A stretch of DNA of 64,000 nucleotides from Oscillospiraceae bacterium (GCA_015067995.1 SVLJ01000010.1:28222-92221), one strand, 5' to 3'; numbered from the stretch's first letter, positions 8,329 through 17,728 are shown. The notes: a model not told the origin generated them from the sequence alone. Numbers and translations: made by a program.

Positions 8329-9183
8329 ATGAAAATAGCAGTTACTTTTGAAAACGGCGAGGTCTTCCAGCACTTCGGCCACGCCGAACATTTTAAGCTG
8401 TATGAAGTCGAGGCCGGCCAGATCATCTCCGGCGAGGTTGTGGACACCGACGGCAGCGGCCATGATGCCGTAGCCAGCTTCCTGGCCGAGCAGGCTGTGA
8501 ACGTTCTGATCTGCGGCGGCATCGGCGACGGTGCTCAGTCCGCTCTGTCCTCTTACGGCATCGAGATCTGCTCCGGTGCCGCCGGTGACGCAGACGCAGC
8601 CGTCAAAGCATGGCTGAACGGCGAACTGGAGTCCGCCGGTGTCAACTGTGACCACCACGATCACGACCACGGCGAGGAAGAAGGCTGCAGCTGTGGCTGC
8701 AGCGGCGGCTGCGGTGGCTGCGGCGGCGGCTGCCACTCCTCCACCCCCGGCATCGAAGGCCCCAATGTGGGCAAGGTCTGCAAGACCCATTATCGCGGCA
8801 CACTGAATGACGGCACGGTCTTTGACTCTTCTTACGACCGCGGCGAGCCGCTGGAATTCACCTGCGGTGTGGGCATGATGATCCGCGGCTTTGATGCCGC
8901 CGTGGCCAACATGGAGGTAGGCCAGAGCATTGACATTCACCTGACTCCCGACGAGGCCTACGGTCATGCGGATCCCCGTTCCATCTTCACCGTGGAAATC
9001 AGCCAGCTGCCCGGCAGCGAGAAGCTGAGCGTTGGCGAGCAGGTAGTCCTGTATATCAACGGCGTGCAGCCCGTGCAGGTCAAGGTGACCGCCCGGGACG
9101 AGACCACCATTACCTTTGATGCCAACCACGAAATGGCAGGCAAGGAACTGAACTTCCACATCGAACTGCTGGAAGTCCAGTGA
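8329..9183 (+). CDS. NifX/NifB-type domain fused through a Cys/His linker to a SlyD-like FKBP isomerase
   Basis: The 284-residue product has three parts. Residues 1-100 resemble the dinitrogenase iron-molybdenum cofactor domain (MKIAVTFENGEVFQHFGHA, ICGGIGDGA). Residues 107-136 form a metal-type linker with seven Cys and several His (CDHHDHDHGEEEGC, then Cys-Gly repeats). Residues 145-284 are an FKBP-type prolyl isomerase of the SlyD kind, with YRGTLNDGTVFDSS and DEAYGHADPR. SlyD normally carries its His/Cys-rich tail at the C-terminus, so here the order is inverted and a NifX domain added. A CGGAGGAAA site supports this start; longer readings would run through the tRNA repeat. Nickel or iron-sulfur handling coupled to protein folding is a reasonable inference; no hydrogenase or nif gene is nearby. 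Confidence 0.85.
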   Translation: MKIAVTFENGEVFQHFGHAEHFKLYEVEAGQIISGEVVDTDGSGHDAVASFLAEQAVNVLICGGIGDGAQSALSSYGIEICSGAAGDADAAVKAWLNGELESAGVNCDHHDHDHGEEEGCSCGCSGGCGGCGGGCHSSTPGIEGPNVGKVCKTHYRGTLNDGTVFDSSYDRGEPLEFTCGVGMMIRGFDAAVANMEVGQSIDIHLTPDEAYGHADPRSIFTVEISQLPGSEKLSVGEQVVLYINGVQPVQVKVTARDETTITFDANHEMAGKELNFHIELLEVQ

Positions 9184-9193
9184 GCTCCGCCAC

Positions 9194-9230
9194 AAAAGCT
9201 CCCGAAGCCGCAAGGCTTTGGGAGCTTTTT
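9194..9230 (+). terminator. Terminator of the NifX-FKBP gene
   Basis: 16-bp stem with one G-U pair at 9194-9209/9214-9229, GCAA loop and T-run. Confidence 0.85.
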
Positions 9231-9578
9231 ATCTTCACGGCGGAGCAATGCGGATTTTCATTTCTCCATTTCTTTTTAAGGACATTTTCAGCTGTGTGTT
9301 GTACGTTTGAAATATCCGGCGGCAAAGCGTCGGCAGAAATAAACAGCCGAAACGCCACCGGATATGTGCACAGCGAAAACATCTTCGGTCAGGTCTGGAC
9401 TACTGCTCGATAACCATATATAATGATCATCAGCATATTATGCGGATCTCCATCCATGCGCCTGTACCGGGCAGCGGCTTATCCCCGGCACAGACGGAAT
9501 CGCGCAGAGAGCACGCGGAACGCCCTCGTCTGCACATTGGTTTTAATTTGAAAATTCAGAATAAAGCGAGGTTCCTGT
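9231..9578. other. Intergenic region before the SLH gene
   Basis: About 350 bases without a supported gene. A TATAAT lies near 9414-9420 without a good -35 partner. Short readings here lack ribosome binding sites and recognisable domains. Confidence 0.5.
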
Positions 9579-12500
9579 ATGAAAAAGAGAGTCGTATCCC
9601 TGCTTCTGTGCGTCATGCTGCTGGTAAGCGCCATGCCTGCTGCCGCCGCTGCCGCCGACAGCAAAGCAGGCTTCACCGACATCACCGACAGTGAGACGGC
9701 TGAAGCCGCCAACGCCCTGCGGAGCATGGACGTGGTCTCCGGTACCACGGACACCACCTTCTCCCCCGAAAACCCATTGACCAGGGCGCATGTCTGCAAA
9801 ATGATCATCAGCGCCATGGGTCTGCAGAATCAGGTAGCCAGCTACGCCCGGAAGACCCTGTTTTCGGACGTTTCCCCCACCTCCGTGTTTGCGGGGTACA
9901 TCAATCTGGCGTATGACAGAGGGATTTTTCAGGGCTACGGCGACGGAACCTTCGGCCCTGGCAACCCCATCACCTACGGACAGCTGGCCTCAGTGCTGCT
10001 GCGGATGCTGGGCTACACCTCCGGTGACATCGGCTCCGTCTGGCCCACGGACTATACCGCCTTCTGCGAAAGTCTGGAACTCAACGGCAGTCTGGAGCTG
10101 ACTCCCTACCAGACGCTGAACCGCGGGCAGGCCGCAATTCTGATCTACAATGCCCTGAAAGCGGATACCGCCTCCGGAAAGGCATATTACACCACCATCG
10201 GCACCGTTGCCTCTACCCAGATGGTGACCGTGCTGGATACGGACGCCCGCCAGAACAACATCACCGGCCTGCTGCGCTGCTATACAGTCTCCGGCAGCAG
10301 CGTTTCCGTGAAGCACTTCCGTCAGGCTAATCCCGTCCCCGCAGCCTTTGCGGGTTATTCCGGCATTCTGCTGCTGAACAATGCCGGCAGAACGGTGGGC
10401 TTCCTCCCGGACGACTATGACAGCAGCGAGGGCATCCTGCAGGATACGGAATCGGACAGCATCACCATTTCCGGTGAGACCCTGGACACCGCCTCCAACG
10501 CGGTGGTCATCGTGGGCGAGAGCGTATACAGCTGGAGCAGCACCGGCTACCTGCAGGGCAGCCGCTATGCGGGAAAAACAATCCGGGTGTTCCGGGATGA
10601 CATAGGCGACGTCACCTGCGTCTATATCTCGGTGGATGACGAAGCTCAGGCCCGGAAGCTGGCGGTAGCCTCCACTCAGACCGGCACGATTCTGGATACA
10701 GATGCCGCCGACGGCGATGAGCAGCACCTCCTGATGGCCTATCTCCCTTCCGGCAGCACCGGCACAGTGAAATATTTTGAGCAGGCCGATGCCCTGTCTG
10801 CGGATGCCATGGGCAAGTCCGGTGACATCCTGCTGAACAGCGACGGCGACGTGGTGGGTTTCCGCCCGGACACCACCGGCAAACAGCTGACGCTGCTGGC
10901 CGCCGACGAGGACGAAATTTCTGACGGCAGCACGGTGTACGAACCGGCTGACAACGCCGTGGTCATCGTAGGCGAAAAGGTCTACAGCTGGAGCGGCTCC
11001 GGCTACCTGCAGGCCAACCGCCATCTGGGCAAGAGCGTCCGTCTGTTCACAGAGAGCGGCGACGTCACCTGCCTGTTCATCCCGGTGGAGGACTCCGACG
11101 CCGAGGCAAAGCTGGCGGTAACCTCCACCCAGAACGTGATTCTTGTCAGCGCCGATACCGTCCGCGGCACATCTGCCGATGAGCTGACGGCTTGTGTTAT
11201 CAGCGGCAATGCCGCCTCCATTTCATACTATGACCGCAAAGCCGACTTCACCGGCTACGAGGGACAGCTGGGCAAGCTGCTGCTGAACAGGGACGGCGAC
11301 GCCGTGGGCTTCATCCCCTCCACCCGGGAGAGCAGAGACATCACCGTGGCCTCCGCCAAACTATCCGGCATCGTGGACAGCAGCGGCGCTTCCCATCGCA
11401 TTCCCGGCAGCGCCACGCTGATCGCAGGCGACACGGTGTATGTCTGGAAAGACAGCGGATATCTCCGACTGAGCAGTAATTCCGGCAAAATGGCCCGCCT
11501 CTATTACGATGACGACGGCTCCGTGAGCTGTGTGCAGCTGCTCTCCGGCGGCACGGCTTCGGATACCGGGGCGATTCTGGCGGAAACCGTCACCGCCGCC
11601 GGTGAGCTGGTGCGGCGGCTGGGCATCAGCGGCGCATACAGCATCACCAAGAACGGTATGGCCGCATCTGCCGACGATCTGGCACGGTACGACATCGCCT
11701 ACTTTGACGAAGCCACCCGCACGCTGCGCGCCTCGGACTATCAGTTCACCGGCTACTTGGAAGCCGCGTCCCCCAATGTGGCCGAGGCAGAGACCATCAC
11801 CGTGGGCGGTCACGAATTCACCGTTCTGGATGCTGCGTGGGCGTCTCTGGACAACTACACGCTGGGCAGCCGCGTGACGCTGCTGCTTACCGACGATCTC
11901 AAGGTGGCCATGGCAACCAGCGACAGTAATATCGCTGCCGATATTCTGGGCGTTCTCGATTCCACCGGCAAATCCGTCACCCTGCTGGGCAGCGGTCTCA
12001 CTATGACCGCGGACACCGTTTCCGCCCAGGAGAATCTGTACGGCACCATCGTCCGGGTCACCGTTTCCAGAGATCAGCTGAACTGCTACCGCTACACCTC
12101 TTCCGGCAGCGTCTCTCTGAACATCCCTGCAGGCACGCTGGGCAGCTATCCTCTGGCTCCCAACTGCGCCATCTTCGAGCACACCAGCTCCGGCAGCTAC
12201 GGCAGCCACGTTTACAGCCTGTCCGGCGAAAAGGGCAAGGCCTCCTATAACTTCGATGATCTCCTCTGGACGGACACTCTACCCGCCGTTTCCATCAGCG
12301 CATGGCACCTGAACTCCGCAGGCAAGGTGGATATGCTGCTGCTGAAGGACGTCACCGGCAACTGCTATGAATACGGCGAGGCCACCCGCTATACCGGCAC
12401 CGACGGTGTCAACGTGGGCACCAGAGAGCTGGCCGCCTACAACGACGCGGTGACCGTCACCAATGCCGCCGGTGAAAGCGCCAAGCGGATCTGCCAGCTG

Positions 12501-12833
12501 TATGACGCCAGAACCGGTGCATGGCTGGGCGTCTCCTACGGCAACTACAACGCCAACAGCCATCGGGTGATCTCCCTGAAGGTGCTCACCGAAATCACCG
12601 ATGTGGATACCCGGCAGTTCTTCCTGTCCGATGACCGCTGGTATGTGACCGCCGATGCGTCGGAGATCCCCGTCAGCGATGCCGTACAGGTCTATGTGGA
12701 AGCCACCGACCGATGGCTCAGCGGCGAAACCGGCCTGAAAACCGCCATGGATATGGCGCAGGACATGACTGTGTACTATGACCGTTCTGTCACCAACGGC
12801 GCACAGATCCGCGTCATCGTAGTTCACAAGTAA
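9579..12833 (+). CDS. Large secreted SLH-domain protein with three tandem repeats
   Basis: A 1,084-residue surface protein. A signal peptide (MKKRVVSLLLCVMLLVSAM, cleavage after the Ala run near residue 26) precedes three S-layer-homology segments at about 29-75, 85-140 and 145-205 (GYGDGTFGPGNPITYGQLA, LNRGQAAILIYNAL), which anchor proteins to secondary cell-wall polymer. Three repeats of about 150 residues start near 210, 362 and 513, each with STQ, GDxVGF and VYSWS-GYLQ-like signatures. The remaining 400 residues are beta-rich without a family I recognise. It stands alone between two terminators. A structural or binding surface role is inferred; no catalytic motif is visible. Confidence 0.85.
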   Translation: MKKRVVSLLLCVMLLVSAMPAAAAAADSKAGFTDITDSETAEAANALRSMDVVSGTTDTTFSPENPLTRAHVCKMIISAMGLQNQVASYARKTLFSDVSPTSVFAGYINLAYDRGIFQGYGDGTFGPGNPITYGQLASVLLRMLGYTSGDIGSVWPTDYTAFCESLELNGSLELTPYQTLNRGQAAILIYNALKADTASGKAYYTTIGTVASTQMVTVLDTDARQNNITGLLRCYTVSGSSVSVKHFRQANPVPAAFAGYSGILLLNNAGRTVGFLPDDYDSSEGILQDTESDSITISGETLDTASNAVVIVGESVYSWSSTGYLQGSRYAGKTIRVFRDDIGDVTCVYISVDDEAQARKLAVASTQTGTILDTDAADGDEQHLLMAYLPSGSTGTVKYFEQADALSADAMGKSGDILLNSDGDVVGFRPDTTGKQLTLLAADEDEISDGSTVYEPADNAVVIVGEKVYSWSGSGYLQANRHLGKSVRLFTESGDVTCLFIPVEDSDAEAKLAVTSTQNVILVSADTVRGTSADELTACVISGNAASISYYDRKADFTGYEGQLGKLLLNRDGDAVGFIPSTRESRDITVASAKLSGIVDSSGASHRIPGSATLIAGDTVYVWKDSGYLRLSSNSGKMARLYYDDDGSVSCVQLLSGGTASDTGAILAETVTAAGELVRRLGISGAYSITKNGMAASADDLARYDIAYFDEATRTLRASDYQFTGYLEAASPNVAEAETITVGGHEFTVLDAAWASLDNYTLGSRVTLLLTDDLKVAMATSDSNIAADILGVLDSTGKSVTLLGSGLTMTADTVSAQENLYGTIVRVTVSRDQLNCYRYTSSGSVSLNIPAGTLGSYPLAPNCAIFEHTSSGSYGSHVYSLSGEKGKASYNFDDLLWTDTLPAVSISAWHLNSAGKVDMLLLKDVTGNCYEYGEATRYTGTDGVNVGTRELAAYNDAVTVTNAAGESAKRICQLYDARTGAWLGVSYGNYNANSHRVISLKVLTEITDVDTRQFFLSDDRWYVTADASEIPVSDAVQVYVEATDRWLSGETGLKTAMDMAQDMTVYYDRSVTNGAQIRVIVVHK

Positions 12834-12855
12834 CCTGATTTCCCCATACAAACCC

Positions 12856-12896
12856 TTCCCCTCCCCGGCAGCGTTCCGGGGAGGGGAAAATTTTTT
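12856..12896 (+). terminator. Terminator of the SLH gene
   Basis: Perfect 13-bp GC-rich stem (12856-12868/12876-12888), seven-base loop and TTTTTT at 12891-12896. Confidence 0.92.
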
Positions 12897-12907
12897 ACAG
12901 TTTCGGC

Positions 12908-12960
12908 TTGACATTCGAGTTTACATGATGTAGACTGCAAATATAGACTACACAATGTAG
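12908..12960 (+). promoter_or_regulatory. BlaI-type promoter with two operators
   Basis: TTGACA at 12908-12913, 17-base spacer, TAGACT at 12931-12936. Two TACA-N3-TGTA palindromes, 12922-12932 overlapping the -10 and 12949-12959 just downstream (CTACA-CAA-TGTAG), match the BlaI/MecI operator class. Autorepression by the first gene is expected. Confidence 0.8.
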
Positions 12961-12974
12961 ACCGGAGGTTATGT

Positions 12975-13334
12975 ATGAGTGAATTGCGAATGGGAGCCAT
13001 TGAGTCTCGCTTTGCCGATATGATCTGGCAGAACGAGCCCATCTCCTCGCCGGAGCTGGTGAAGCTGGCCGCACAGGAGCTGAGCTGGAAGAAGTCCACC
13101 ACCTACACGGTGCTGAAACGTCTTTGCGAACGGGGCATTTTTCAGAACAGTGACGGAACGGTGACTTCCCTGATCTCCAGAGAGGATTTCTATGCCGCAC
13201 AGAGCGAGAAGTTCGTGGAGGAGACCTTTTCCGGCTCTCTTCCGGCTTTTCTGACAGCCTTCACCACCCGGAAGAAGCTGTCTGACGCGGAAATCAGCCA
13301 ACTGCAGGAGTTGATCGACCGGAACAGGAGGTAA
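12975..13334 (+). CDS. BlaI/MecI/CopY-family repressor
   Basis: A 119-residue winged-helix repressor (SSPELVKLAAQ, KKSTTYTVLKRLCERG), dimerising through its C-terminal helices. Such proteins sit on TACA/TGTA operators and are released when the partner BlaR1-type protease triggers their cleavage. Both operators are visible just upstream. The start at 12975 follows GGAGG by six bases; an out-of-frame ATG at 12971 is rejected. The partner gene begins four bases after the stop, with its ribosome site overlapping the stop codon, so the two are translationally coupled. Confidence 0.92.
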   Translation: MSELRMGAIESRFADMIWQNEPISSPELVKLAAQELSWKKSTTYTVLKRLCERGIFQNSDGTVTSLISREDFYAAQSEKFVEETFSGSLPAFLTAFTTRKKLSDAEISQLQELIDRNRR

Positions 13335-13338
13335 CGCC

Positions 13339-16300
13339 ATGCTGGACACGGTATTTATGCAGGTCATTGATATGACCAAAGCAGCAAGCATTGTCATCGT
13401 ATGTGTTCTGTTGGTGCGGCTGCTGATGAAAAAAGCCCCCCGCATCTTCTCCTATGCCCTGTGGGCGGTGGTGCTGTTCCGGCTGCTCTGCCCGGCATCC
13501 ATCCAGGCGCCGGTCAGCGTGGTGCCGGAAATGAAGCCGGTTTCGGAATCCTATACCCTCGCCGACGTGCCCATCTCCTTTGCGGGAGCCAGTCAGGCCA
13601 TGCAGCAGGCGGTGGGCGATGCATGGAACGGCGGACTGGGCGTGCAGCATATCGGCACCACCACGCCCAACAATGACGGCGGCGTGGAGGTGGTCAGCTC
13701 CAGCTGGTGGGAGGTCTGGATTCTGTTCGGCCAGTACGTCTGGCTGGTGGGGATCGGCGTGCTGGCGGTTTACAGCACGATCTCCTGTATCCTGCTGCGC
13801 CGCAGGCTGGTGGGGTCTGTTCCGCTGGAGGACAACATCTATCTGGCGGACGGCATTGATTCTCCTTTTGTCATGGGTCTGTTCCGTCCCAAAATCTATC
13901 TCCCTTCCTCTCTGCCGGAGCAGGAACGGAGCTACATCATCCTCCACGAGCAGCACCACATCCGCAGAGGCGACCACATCATCAAGGCGCTGGCCTTCTT
14001 TGCCCTCTGCATCCACTGGTTCAATCCGCTGGTGTGGGCGGCCTTCATCCTGTCCTCCAAGGACATGGAAATGAGCTGCGACGAGGCCGTGGTGAAGCAG
14101 CTGGGCGAGGAAATCCGCGCGGACTATTCCGCCTCTCTCCTGAGCCTTGCCACCGGCAGACGCATCATTGCCGGTACGCCGCTGGCCTTCGGCGAAGGCG
14201 ACACCAAAAGCCGCATTCAAAACATGCTGCGCTGGAAGCGCCCCCGGCTGTGGGTCACGGTAAGCGCCGCCGCGGTATGTCTTGTCATTGCCATCGTCTG
14301 CGGCCTTGATCCCCAGACCCACGCATACGCAGACCCGCCGGAGGACACCGGGGATGCGCCGATCGTCTCCGTACAGCCCGGCACACAGGAGGGGCAGCCG
14401 GTTCCCCCCGTCCCGCAGCCGAATACCCCGGAACCCTCACAGCCGTCTGCGGAAACCATACCGGACGCCTTACGGGACGTCTCCTATCATCTGGAGCTGG
14501 CCGCCGGTGAAGTCTTCCGGAACATGGGGTCGGCGGAGCGGATCGGCATTCTGGCAGAATACGAGGAGCTGCTGGATAACTATACCCTCATGGCACGGGA
14601 AACCGAGGATGGAAAGACGGCCTATATCGCAGGTCACTACAACGGCGCTCCCACCGAAAGTCCCCTCCACGGCATGTACAGCATGGAGTATAGCACCGGT
14701 GACGATCCATACTGCCAGCTTCTCTACCGCGAGTCGGACTCCGCCGCCGTGGAGGAGGCGCTGGCTGCCCAGCGAACGCCTCCTGTCGGCTGCCGCATTG
14801 AGGACAGCAGGATCTTCTGGTCTCCCGACAGCGGACTGGTGCTGATCCAGCCCGCAGATACGGCGCTGTCACTGGATGTGGCATGGAACCGTTACCTGTA
14901 TACCCCCAACGGACGGGAATACATTCAGGACGCCGTTTCCCGCGGCATCGATGTATGCGGCCGCACCGACACCTACCTGTACGTGTATCTGATCTCTCCC
15001 CGCTTCGGCGAGATCGCCGAGCGCATCGCCCTCACCGGAGCGGAGGCGCAGGCCATTGCCTCGGAGGAACGGGTGCACATCACGGATGGCTTCGGCTTCT
15101 CCGCATCGCTGCATATGGGCGGAGAGACCACCTATTATAACGAGCGATCCGGCATTCCCCAGACGGTTCTGGATCTGGCGGTGGAGCGGTGCGACTACCG
15201 CTTCGGAGACCCCAGCTACATTACGGACACCATTCGCGAGGCGCGGCTGGACTGCGACTGGCTGGACGTCCCCCTCTATGCCGGCGAGAAAGACCTGCCC
15301 CAGCTGCGGAAGATCCTGAAAAACGCAGAACAGGGCTATGTGGGTGCCTGCGGCTACGGTGCCAAACTGACACTAACCTTTACCGGCGGCGAAAAGCTGA
15401 CGCTGTTCAAGGGCTGCGACGGCTGCGACAGCATCGTATTCGGCTCCTACGGCGGCTACTTCCTTGGCAACCGGGAGAATACCGCCTTCTGGGAAATGTT
15501 CGGTCTTGACCCGGACAGCAAGCTGCCCCTTGGTGAAAACCCGCTTTCCATCGCCCCGCCAACGGAAGGCGACATTCACAACGCCATTATGACCAACAAC
15601 CGCTGGACAAACGACCCCAACGCCCTTTATCCCTTCCGCACAGAGGCGCACCATATCTGGGGTATCCGGGAGGAGGGCAGCCGCTGTGCCGTATACGCGC
15701 TGGTTTACGCCACCACCCACGTGTGGGGGAATGGTCAGCCCACACGCCTGTATCCGGAGCAGCTCGCGTCTGCGAAAATGATCTTTACATGGGACGGCGC
15801 ATGGCAGCTCACCGACTTCTGGATGCCCGGCGAGGACGAGGACGCCGCCTCCGGCATCCGAAAGCGCTTCCCCGCCGATATGGCGGCGCTGGCGCTGGGG
15901 GAAATCTCCTCCGACCTGTATGCCTCTCTGAACACACGGTGCAGCGAGGCCGCCGCGCAGTATTACGCCGCGCTGACGGACCTTCCGCCCGCCAAAACCT
16001 TTACCCCGGCAGATGTGAACTTCTCCGACCGGCCGCTGACCACCGTTCCCGATGAGATGACCTACGATGCGCGGCTGGCATGGGCGACGGCAGACCCGAA
16101 CATGCAGCAGTCCCACACCTCTCTGGGACGGTATGCGCAGGGCGACGGCTGCATTGCATATCTGGGTGAATGGATCGGTACGCCCCATGGAAACCAGTAC
16201 ACCTTCCACCTTCGCTTTGCAGACGGCAGCGCCGCCAGCCTTCCGCTGCCCGGAAACGGCGGCTGGGGCGTTGTCCCGCCGGATACCATGACCTTCCGGG

Positions 16301-16440
16301 ACGGCAGACTTCTCTATGAGATCACCTTCTCCACGGAAGCCGTCACCGACGAGGGAAAGACGCTGGTTCACCTGCAGGGCACCTATCACTACGAGGTGGA
16401 TCTCTCCGCAAAAACCGTCTCGCTGACGGTGCTGCAGTAA
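13339..16440 (+). CDS. BlaR1-type M56 zinc protease with an unusually large C-terminal region
   Basis: A 1,033-residue sensor protease. Membrane helices near 16-30, 36-52, 124-152 and 305-322 frame an M56 peptidase with zinc motif HEQHH (203-207) and downstream SCDEAV (Glu249). After the fourth helix comes a Pro-rich linker (about 345-375) and some 650 residues outside the membrane. Classical BlaR1 is about 600 residues with a penicillin-binding sensor; I see no STxK signature here, and no beta-lactamase or penicillin-binding protein gene lies nearby. Ligand is therefore unknown. Expected role: on sensing, cleave or trigger loss of the BlaI-type repressor encoded just upstream. Confidence 0.85.
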   Translation: MLDTVFMQVIDMTKAASIVIVCVLLVRLLMKKAPRIFSYALWAVVLFRLLCPASIQAPVSVVPEMKPVSESYTLADVPISFAGASQAMQQAVGDAWNGGLGVQHIGTTTPNNDGGVEVVSSSWWEVWILFGQYVWLVGIGVLAVYSTISCILLRRRLVGSVPLEDNIYLADGIDSPFVMGLFRPKIYLPSSLPEQERSYIILHEQHHIRRGDHIIKALAFFALCIHWFNPLVWAAFILSSKDMEMSCDEAVVKQLGEEIRADYSASLLSLATGRRIIAGTPLAFGEGDTKSRIQNMLRWKRPRLWVTVSAAAVCLVIAIVCGLDPQTHAYADPPEDTGDAPIVSVQPGTQEGQPVPPVPQPNTPEPSQPSAETIPDALRDVSYHLELAAGEVFRNMGSAERIGILAEYEELLDNYTLMARETEDGKTAYIAGHYNGAPTESPLHGMYSMEYSTGDDPYCQLLYRESDSAAVEEALAAQRTPPVGCRIEDSRIFWSPDSGLVLIQPADTALSLDVAWNRYLYTPNGREYIQDAVSRGIDVCGRTDTYLYVYLISPRFGEIAERIALTGAEAQAIASEERVHITDGFGFSASLHMGGETTYYNERSGIPQTVLDLAVERCDYRFGDPSYITDTIREARLDCDWLDVPLYAGEKDLPQLRKILKNAEQGYVGACGYGAKLTLTFTGGEKLTLFKGCDGCDSIVFGSYGGYFLGNRENTAFWEMFGLDPDSKLPLGENPLSIAPPTEGDIHNAIMTNNRWTNDPNALYPFRTEAHHIWGIREEGSRCAVYALVYATTHVWGNGQPTRLYPEQLASAKMIFTWDGAWQLTDFWMPGEDEDAASGIRKRFPADMAALALGEISSDLYASLNTRCSEAAAQYYAALTDLPPAKTFTPADVNFSDRPLTTVPDEMTYDARLAWATADPNMQQSHTSLGRYAQGDGCIAYLGEWIGTPHGNQYTFHLRFADGSAASLPLPGNGGWGVVPPDTMTFRDGRLLYEITFSTEAVTDEGKTLVHLQGTYHYEVDLSAKTVSLTVLQ

Positions 16441-16478
16441 TCGAGACTGCCATCCGCATACACCGCTTCCATATCAGA

Positions 16479-16511
16479 AAAGGAGGCGTTGCATTTTGCA
16501 ACGCCTCCTTT
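16479..16511. terminator. Bidirectional terminator
   Basis: 15-bp perfect stem (16479-16493/16497-16511) with TTT loop between two convergent genes; weak T-tracts on both strands. Confidence 0.8.
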
Positions 16512-16513
16512 GT

Positions 16514-17728
16514 TCATGTTCCGTTGGATCGGCCGCGGGGGGCGCACGTCTCCCGCAGACAGCCGGCCAGCCGCGCCGCCGGTATTTTGCCGATGCTGTC
16601 CATCAGCACCACGCCCATTTCCGCCGCCCGGGCACGGACGGCATCCTCCGCCCGCATGGTGGAAAACACCATAGGCACCGCATGGATGCCGCCGAAATGG
16701 CGGGTCATGGTCATGATCTCGTAGAGATACTCCTTGGTGACGTTGGTGTTCTTGCAGCTGACGAAGCAGGGGACGTGTCCCCGTGTCAGCACCAGATCGA
16801 TCTCGTTGTTGGGATTGCTGCCCCGCTGCGGCCTCCCGTTCCAGTCCAGCTTGACGCCGGTGCAGCAGTCGGCAAAGAGTCCGCAGTCCCGGGCAGCACG
16901 ATACATCATCAGCTCCAGCAGGTTGCCTGCCTTTTCATAGAGGAAGGCGCTGGTATACGCGATCTCCAGACAGGCGGTGATCCGCATCCGGTCATGCTCC
17001 CGGCTCTCCTGCAGACTGTGCAGCAGGCCGGACTTTTCCAGCAGCCGGAAGATCATCTGACAGCCCCGGTACTGCCCTTCGGTCATCTCCTTCTCCATCA
17101 CCACGCGGCCGTTCTCCCGGTAAAACTCGGAGGCAGTGTTACAGAAGGCGTTCCACGCCCGGAGATTCCCCCGGACAGACTCCCACAGGCGGGTCAGGTC
17201 ACGCCCAAGGCCATGGGCGTCCAGATCGTACCGGATGGGCGTGCCGCCGTCCAGCAGCGCAATATCCCGCAGCTTGAGAAACTCTGTCACGGCAAGGGTT
17301 CCGGCAACATCGGCACGCTCCGTCCCCTCATCTGGATGGCGGTACAGACACGCGCCGGAGGCCGGATCATATTCATGGAGACGCATCCGCTCTGCCCCGT
17401 AGTGGGCCAGCAGCATACCCGCAGCCGCGATAAACACGGAGGAGCCGCCGGTAATGTCGAAATCGCAGCTGCCCTCTTCCTTCAGCAGCGCGTGGAAATG
17501 CTCCAGCGCACAGGAAATGCAGTGCTCCGGCAGCCCCAGAAACCGGCAGGGGATGTCAAACCGCTTCTCCACCCACCGGGTCAGTGCCCTGCGCTCCTGA
17601 GGGTCCGGCTCATTGGCACGGGCAAAATAAACAAAGACCACCTTCCGGTAGGTGCCCCGGAGCAGGGACACGATGTTTTCCAGCGGATCGTGGTCGTAAA
17701 ACTCCACAAGAGTTCGGGCGGTATCCAT
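16514..17728 (-). CDS. Card1-like protein: CARF domain plus DUF1887 PD-(D/E)XK nuclease
   Basis: The 404-residue product has an N-terminal Rossmann-type CARF region (about 1-140) with the ligand-loop motif DITGGSSVFIAA (91-102) and a C-terminal DUF1887 nuclease. There Glu272 (in NLLELMMY), Glu309/Asp311 (NNEIDLVL) and Lys326 (FVSCKNTN) fit the PD-(D/E)XK site. Studied relatives (Card1/Can2) are switched on by cyclic oligoadenylate made by type III CRISPR complexes and then cut nucleic acid non-specifically. No cas gene or repeat array is present here, so the signal source is unknown. Single gene with its own promoter and shared terminator. AAAGGTG precedes the ATG. Confidence 0.82.
   Translation of the reverse strand: MDTARTLVEFYDHDPLENIVSLLRGTYRKVVFVYFARANEPDPQERRALTRWVEKRFDIPCRFLGLPEHCISCALEHFHALLKEEGSCDFDITGGSSVFIAAAGMLLAHYGAERMRLHEYDPASGACLYRHPDEGTERADVAGTLAVTEFLKLRDIALLDGGTPIRYDLDAHGLGRDLTRLWESVRGNLRAWNAFCNTASEFYRENGRVVMEKEMTEGQYRGCQMIFRLLEKSGLLHSLQESREHDRMRITACLEIAYTSAFLYEKAGNLLELMMYRAARDCGLFADCCTGVKLDWNGRPQRGSNPNNEIDLVLTRGHVPCFVSCKNTNVTKEYLYEIMTMTRHFGGIHAVPMVFSTMRAEDAVRARAAEMGVVLMDSIGKIPAARLAGCLRETCAPRGRSNGT

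Noticed and set aside
9240..9578. Short frames in the gap before the SLH gene
   Set aside because: No ribosome site, Arg/Ser-rich composition and no family resemblance.
13339..16440. Classical beta-lactam sensor assignment
   Set aside because: The protease half fits BlaR1 but the sensor half shows no STxK motif and there is no beta-lactamase gene, so the ligand is left open.
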